Made by a program: the position numbers and the translations under genes. From the NCBI GenBank assembly GCA_026195255.1, contig JAPHSS010000061.1, positions 1 to 49,284 of the forward strand: DNA of 49,284 nucleotides, read 5' to 3'. Each line of letters opens with the position of its first letter. Position 1 is the stretch's first letter. Below the pieces are notes generated by a model. That model did no database searches and had not been told where the DNA came from. It saw only the letters and a program-made list of their open reading frames with translations. Shown here in pieces: positions 45,246 to 49,284 of the stretch. Source of the stretch: Gammaproteobacteria bacterium. GTDB taxonomy: Bacteria > Pseudomonadota > Gammaproteobacteria > SZUA-229.

Positions 45246-46634
45246 ATGCAAAGTATCGGCAATCAACGTGATAGACAGGCCGTCGTCTGGACACGTCAAA
45301 GCGGTAAACCCGTGAAAATGGGGCGTTTATATCTGACCGAGTCAGACTGTCGTTTCACCTATGAGCTCGATTACCTGTCATTACAACAGCCGGGTTTAGG
45401 TTTGTTATATGCCCCTGAGATCGTTCAGGAAAGCACCATTATTCGTCCACGAACAGAGTTCTTCGATTTTTTACCCCCAATACAATCATTAGTGCCACCC
45501 AAAGGTGAGCATAATTTTCAGCGTAAGCTGGTTTTAGCTTATCTGGCTAAAAAGGGTATCCAGCCTAATAATGGTTTAGAAGCCGATTGGGAAATACTCA
45601 AAATAGCAGGCCACGGGGCCATAGGTCATTTAGATGTATTTGAAAATGATGACAAAGCCCTGCAGTGGTATGCAACACCACCCGCCGCTGAATTATTTCA
45701 GGTAACAGAAGATCTGGGTTTCTCTTTAAAAGAAACCTTAAGCTGGTTAGATCAGGATGCCAGTGAATTAATCAATATCATAGGCCCGACCCCGAGTGTG
45801 GGCGGTGCCATTCCTAAAATATTATTGAGCATCCCCGATACGGGCTGGGATAACAGAATCGGTTTACCCAGTAGAGGGCCAGCACCACAAATGACCGATG
45901 TGGTTGTTAAGTTTGAGCAGAACACAGCGTACCCTGGCATTAATGAACTTGAAGCACTGGCGCTTGATATTCATAAAGAGGCCGGTTTTGAAGTGCCTAA
46001 TTACTGGTTATCAGATATGCGTGGCATACCCGTATTAGCTGTAGAGCGTTTTGATCGTAATACAGCCAATACCCCTGTTTTTACTGAAACGCTTTACTCC
46101 ATACTCGCCACCGGTGATGCCGATATCACTCATCATTATAGTTACAGTTATGACGCCATAGGCACCGCAATAGATAAAAGCCCAATGGATATTATTAGTC
46201 AGCGTAAACAGGGAAAAATTCAGTTAATGAAACGACTGGTTTTATCGTTGTTAACGGGTAACGGTGATTTACACCTGGAAAATTTGTCTGTAAAACTTAA
46301 CCAGGGTGAAGCAGAGTTCACGCCTGTGTATGATCCGACACCCATGCGCGCTTATGCAATACATAATATGATATCGGTAATGCCATTTGGTGATTATGGA
46401 GAAATGATAAACAACCGTGATGAACCGGTAGGTTTAACAGAATCGATACAAAACCTGGCAAAACATTTAGGCCTGACACCGAGTGAAGCAACAGAAGTAA
46501 TACATTTCAGTTTGCAGGTAACAGAAAGCTTTACAGAAAGAGTCTCGAATTTAAAAACCTTACCTGAATTAAATAAAAATAATTTAATAGATATAGTTAA
46601 TAAAGTAAGAGCTAGAATAAAACAGTCAATTTAA
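45246..46634 (+). CDS. HipA-like serine/threonine kinase toxin
   Basis: 462 aa, a protein kinase-like fold. N-subdomain to ~110, then the Gly-rich P-loop SVGGAIPK at 184-191 (aligning with the loop that holds Ser150 in E. coli HipA), VERFDR at 266-271, the catalytic loop GNGDLHLEN at 338-346 with Asp341 and Asn346, and YDPTP at 362-366 in the DFG position. All key residues appear intact. E. coli HipA phosphorylates GltX; other HipA/HipT proteins hit other targets, so the target is open. No clear ribosome-binding site precedes it, suggesting coupling to the hipB-like gene. Confidence 0.87.
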   Translation: MQSIGNQRDRQAVVWTRQSGKPVKMGRLYLTESDCRFTYELDYLSLQQPGLGLLYAPEIVQESTIIRPRTEFFDFLPPIQSLVPPKGEHNFQRKLVLAYLAKKGIQPNNGLEADWEILKIAGHGAIGHLDVFENDDKALQWYATPPAAELFQVTEDLGFSLKETLSWLDQDASELINIIGPTPSVGGAIPKILLSIPDTGWDNRIGLPSRGPAPQMTDVVVKFEQNTAYPGINELEALALDIHKEAGFEVPNYWLSDMRGIPVLAVERFDRNTANTPVFTETLYSILATGDADITHHYSYSYDAIGTAIDKSPMDIISQRKQGKIQLMKRLVLSLLTGNGDLHLENLSVKLNQGEAEFTPVYDPTPMRAYAIHNMISVMPFGDYGEMINNRDEPVGLTESIQNLAKHLGLTPSEATEVIHFSLQVTESFTERVSNLKTLPELNKNNLIDIVNKVRARIKQSI

Positions 46635-47112
46635 AATTGACTCTATAACTATCTTAAAATAAAAATAAGATTTTTAATCATCTGTTTGTCTATATAACAT
46701 CAAAAAATATCACTCTCGTGCATGTAACAAATTAAGCTTTTTTGTTTTTATTATTTAGTCAGTAAATGATCAAAACATGAATAAACTTTAATTAAAGTGA
46801 ATGTTAAACAGGCAATAATATTATCGTAATTGTCAATCGCTCGATATTTTTACCATTAGATTGACAGCTGAATTAGAACGAATAAAAGAATTGTAAAAGT
46901 TGTAAGCCTGATAATAAGTTTAATAAGAGTTTGGTTATAGATGTACCAAACAGGTTGCCTCGTTCGGGTTATGTTATTCATTAAATTCAGAAAAAACCAA
47001 TGAAATCTTCTTTTAAGTGACATATGTCACTTAAAATTCATTACTGATTCGGTTAAGTTTCCCGAATGGAGCTGTTTTAACAGGGAGTATACTTTTAAAG
47101 GGCTTTATAAAT
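46635..47112. promoter_or_regulatory. 478-nt gap with a perfect 26-nt palindrome and other inverted repeats
   Basis: No gene is seen. A perfect palindrome at 47011-47036 has half-site TTTTAAGTGACAT and its mirror, with core GTGA-N6-TCAC as in CRP-family sites. TTTGGT/ACCAAA lies at 46930-46950, and ACTTTAATTAAAGT, another palindrome, is at 46785-46798. The 26-nt palindrome is 76 nt upstream of the PAS gene start and is the best candidate operator. Confidence 0.6.
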
Positions 47113-47568
47113 ATGACTACAAAATGTAGCGAATATCAGTTAGAAATAGAAACTAATAAAACCAGAAATGCAGAAGACGAACCACTAACAAATATTATAA
47201 ATTCAATTTTTGATAACAGTAAAGATGCCGTTTTTGGTGTTGATGCCGGAGGTAATATAGGTTATCTAAATAAAAATTGCAGAGAGTTATTTGGCTTTCC
47301 TGAAAATGGCTCTATCGCAGGGCAGCATTGTTCAGACCTGTTATGTGGTGGCGATGATAAATGTGCGAGCACCTGCTGCACTGAATGTGCAATAAATCAT
47401 AATATGGAGTCAGAACAACAAATTAATGATTATGAATTAAGTATTAAACAGGCCAATGGAACTCAGTTAAAGGTAAACGTGGGCACCTGTTATTTTTATC
47501 AGAAAGATGATAAGGAGGTGAGTACGTATTTTAGTTTGCGAGAGGTTAAAGAAGTTGAAGAGGTTTAA
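47113..47568 (+). CDS. single PAS domain protein with a Cys-rich loop
   Basis: 151 aa. A PAS core runs from about 25 to 140: SIFDNSKDAVFGVDAGGNIGYLNKNCRELFGF, then the Cys-rich QHCSDLLCGGDDKCASTCCTECA and the closing beta strands LKVNVGTCYFYQ. Cysteines are at 5, 56, 73, 78, 84, 88, 89 and 92. PAS domains with this Cys loop are usually joined to a LuxR-type HTH; none follows here. It may act by binding another protein, or be a truncated regulator. The Cys set suggests metal, Fe-S or thiol sensing, as inference. It is controlled from behind the 26-nt palindrome. Confidence 0.8.
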   Translation: MTTKCSEYQLEIETNKTRNAEDEPLTNIINSIFDNSKDAVFGVDAGGNIGYLNKNCRELFGFPENGSIAGQHCSDLLCGGDDKCASTCCTECAINHNMESEQQINDYELSIKQANGTQLKVNVGTCYFYQKDDKEVSTYFSLREVKEVEEV

Positions 47569-47590
47569 CTTTTAAATCAGCTAAAGAATA

Positions 47591-47649
47591 TAAACCTGAT
47601 CGAATTTTTTATGGCATATTTAAAATGTTATAAAAATCGATCAGGTTTA
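47591..47649. repeat. long inverted repeat after the PAS gene
   Basis: TAAACCTGATCGA and TCGATCAGGTTTA are perfect 13-bp arms, and pairing goes on inward through A/T-rich sequence with one bulge, leaving a loop of ~16 nt. No T-run follows the right arm. It may be a bidirectional terminator between the convergent PAS and OmpA-like genes or a MITE-like remnant. Confidence 0.5.
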
Positions 47650-47770
47650 GTATTTATGAAAACTATAATTAGGCGTGTTATATTAATAAATGTCGATTTC
47701 TAACAAATCAATCAAACTAGCTCAACCGATAAATCAAAACCAAAAACTTAACGGCCTAGCTGGAGTTTAA

Positions 47771-48442
47771 CTACTCGGTAATCGGCAAAAGTGAAAGCTC
47801 AACACGACGGTTTAAAGCTCGGCCTTCAGCTGTTGTGTTATCAGCGATTGGGTTTTTCTCGCCAAAACCAACTACTTCAAAGCGTGCAGATTTAAGCTTT
47901 TTACTTTTCAGGTAACTGGCAACTGAATTAGCACGTTTTTCTGAGAGAGACTGATTATATGCATCTGAACCCTTACTATCTGTATATCCCGCAACAACAA
48001 TAATGGTTTTATCAAACTCTTCAAGAATTAAAGCAACAGAGTCGAGAACCTCATAAAAATCAGCTTTTAATGCATCAGCATTAGTTGGAAATGTTATATT
48101 TCCGGGCATTATCAGGTTAATATTATCTCCATCACGCTGAACACTGACACCTGTGCTGCGTAATTGTTTACGTAACTTTGCTTCCTGAGTATCCATATAG
48201 TAACCAGTACCGCCACCAACTATTGCTCCAATTCCCGCATCTCTTAACAGACGTTTTTTACGCTCACTGCTCGATTTATCCTTATTCGCCAGATATGACA
48301 AAACCATTGCCGCACCAGCGCCTATTCCAGCACCTTTCCCAGTATTAGTGGTTTTTTCTTCACCCGTGTAAGGGTCAAAAGTCGTGCATCCGCTTAGCGC
48401 AATGACACCAGTAAGAGATAAAGCTAGTAGGTAATTATTCAT
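47771..48442 (-). CDS. OmpA-family outer-membrane lipoprotein (YiaD-like)
   Basis: 223 aa. Lipobox LSGC with Cys19 as the lipidated residue. A glycine-rich segment (GKGAGIGAGAAMVLSYLA and DAGIGAIVGGGTGYY, about 36-82) resembles glycine-zipper motifs. The C-terminal OmpA domain (about 105-220) has INLIMPGNITFPTNA, VAGYTDSKGSDAYNQSLSEKRANSVASYL and GFGEKNPIADNTTAEGRALNRRVEL, the peptidoglycan-binding signature with its Asp/Arg. It anchors the outer membrane to peptidoglycan. Divergent from the small lipoprotein gene across 254 nt. Confidence 0.92.
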   Translation of the reverse strand: MNNYLLALSLTGVIALSGCTTFDPYTGEEKTTNTGKGAGIGAGAAMVLSYLANKDKSSSERKKRLLRDAGIGAIVGGGTGYYMDTQEAKLRKQLRSTGVSVQRDGDNINLIMPGNITFPTNADALKADFYEVLDSVALILEEFDKTIIVVAGYTDSKGSDAYNQSLSEKRANSVASYLKSKKLKSARFEVVGFGEKNPIADNTTAEGRALNRRVELSLLPITE

Positions 48443-48696
48443 TGTTGTTTCCTAACAAGGTAAATATATTCAGATAAATGTATGCATCCATAAAATTAGT
48501 TCAATACAAAACGAACCTTACAACATACGACTATGATGCCCGTCATTATAGAGTGAAATTTAGAGTAATTGCAGATTGAATTGTTAAGAAGTGTTAACTA
48601 ACACGTAAATTATATTAACTTTATAGATAAAAGCCAAATGCGCCTTTATACTACGCGTCACTAAAGTGCATCATATTCTAAAATTAAAGGTCAATT

Positions 48697-49035
48697 ATGA
48701 AAACATCTATCCACATATTATTTGCATCTCTGCTTTCAATTTCATTAGCAGGTTGTCTCGATATGGCTAAAGTATCAAATGATAGCCAGAATAGCGTTCT
48801 AGTTAGTCAGGTTGTATCTGTATGTGGAGCCCTTGTAGGTGACCAGGCAGAACAACGCATTAACCAGGAGTGGAGCAAGTACCCTGAAGCAAACGCCAAT
48901 CGTAATATAATTGAAACCATGGCAGAAGTACTGCTTAATGACCCGACGGCTACAGAAGCTCAAAGCACCAGTAACTATAAAAAATATCTATCCTGTGCAA
49001 CTGGGCTATTAGTAACTAATGGCCTTGTAAAATAA
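48697..49035 (+). CDS. small lipoprotein of unknown function
   Basis: 112 aa. Signal peptide of type II with lipobox SLAGC (Cys20) and Asp at +3 after Leu. The mature part has two further cysteines (VVSVCGALVG, YLSCATGLL) and is otherwise helical and polar, without a named family that I recognise. It ends at a strong terminator and probably has its own promoter in the 254-nt gap shared with the OmpA-like gene. Confidence 0.8.
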   Translation: MKTSIHILFASLLSISLAGCLDMAKVSNDSQNSVLVSQVVSVCGALVGDQAEQRINQEWSKYPEANANRNIIETMAEVLLNDPTATEAQSTSNYKKYLSCATGLLVTNGLVK

Positions 49036-49038
49036 GGG

Positions 49039-49077
49039 TTAATTAGTGCCATTCTGCTCTGGCACTAATTAATTTTT
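49039..49077 (+). terminator. intrinsic terminator after the small lipoprotein
   Basis: TTAATTAGTGCCA / TGGCACTAATTAA, 13-bp perfect arms around TTCTGCTC, then five T. Confidence 0.9.
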
Positions 49078-49209
49078 ATCTCATCAGTGATTTAACTGCA
49101 GGGCAGTCCCAAGTTTTATTCAAGGTAATTTCAGCTGCTTTCTTTAATATTGAATAGCACTTTTTCGGAACTAAGCACTTATATTAAGACATATATGGAC
49201 GCCCCTCTA

Positions 49210-49284
49210 ATGTCAACAAAGACTTCCCCTCACCGCGCATTAATCGCAATGATGTTTTTATGTTTATTGCCATACACCCGCATA
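49210..49284 (+). CDS. start of an unknown membrane or secreted protein (cut by window end)
   Basis: 25 codons remain. ATG 49210 begins MSTKTSPHRALIAMMFLCLL, a positively charged N-terminus followed by a hydrophobic run, so a membrane anchor or signal peptide. GGA upstream is a weak ribosome-binding site. Function cannot be told. Confidence 0.4.
   Translation, partial: MSTKTSPHRALIAMMFLCLLPYTRI

Overview
The window looks like ordinary chromosome from an AT-rich gammaproteobacterium. The evidence is gene order: aroA-cmk-rpsA-ihfB-lapA-lapB-pyrF, pyrG-kdsA-eno-ftsB-ispD, and stand-alone rapA, zapE, efpL and rluA. All are close in length and motif to gammaproteobacterial orthologues. A two-thioredoxin periplasmic protein, several thiol/rhodanese genes and SulP would suit a free-living or sulfur-oxidising marine lineage, but the species cannot be fixed from sequence alone. 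No tRNA, rRNA, CRISPR array, prophage or intact insertion sequence was seen.

Layout. 1-2700: end of a PstS-like gene, a 95-nt structured repeat (copy A), and a TonB-dependent receptor on the minus strand. 2.9-9.7 kb: the aroA to pyrF housekeeping block. 9.7-15 kb: a ComEA-like helix-hairpin-helix protein, a TPMT-type methyltransferase, a double cyclic-nucleotide-binding/rhodanese protein, then a 107-aa unknown, an FMN reductase and a metallo-beta-lactamase hydrolase packed together, and an unrecognised 386-aa protein. 15-19.2 kb (minus): a DUF1631 protein and a tight four-gene operon (DUF3820, rluA, DsbA-like, DUF3025). 19.3-24.1 kb: small metabolic and membrane genes, an NTAQ1-type N-terminal glutamine amidase, an EAL-HDOD signalling protein and SprT. 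24.1-30.5 kb: rapA, efpL, a GIY-YIG protein, adk and sulP. 30.6-34.6 kb: a host-attachment family protein, sixA, a two-thioredoxin protein with a 63-aa partner, and zapE. 34.9-40 kb: pyrG-kdsA, eno-ftsB-ispD. 40-43.7 kb: a decayed region with a REP-like hairpin and repeat copy B, EF-G2 and ung. 43.8-49.3 kb: an accessory-looking stretch with a class III cyclase-FHA fusion, a HipB/HipA-like pair with a four-operator promoter, a Cys-rich PAS protein behind a perfect 26-nt palindrome, and two lipoproteins.

The most notable unexplained signals are: (1) a 95-nt element found twice, 40 kb apart on opposite strands, each just after a stop codon, ending in an intrinsic terminator whose arms covary; (2) four TTGA-N8-TCAA operators, with the N8 architecture known from E. 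coli hipBA, placed over a near-consensus promoter in front of the hipB-like gene; (3) a bacterial NTAQ1 homologue with the full Cys-His-Asp triad; and (4) a recurring cyclic-nucleotide theme (cyclase-FHA, double cNMP-rhodanese, two CRP-like palindromes).

Start sites were moved from the longest open frame where a ribosome-binding site or family alignment favoured a later codon. All alignments were done by eye; no database was searched.
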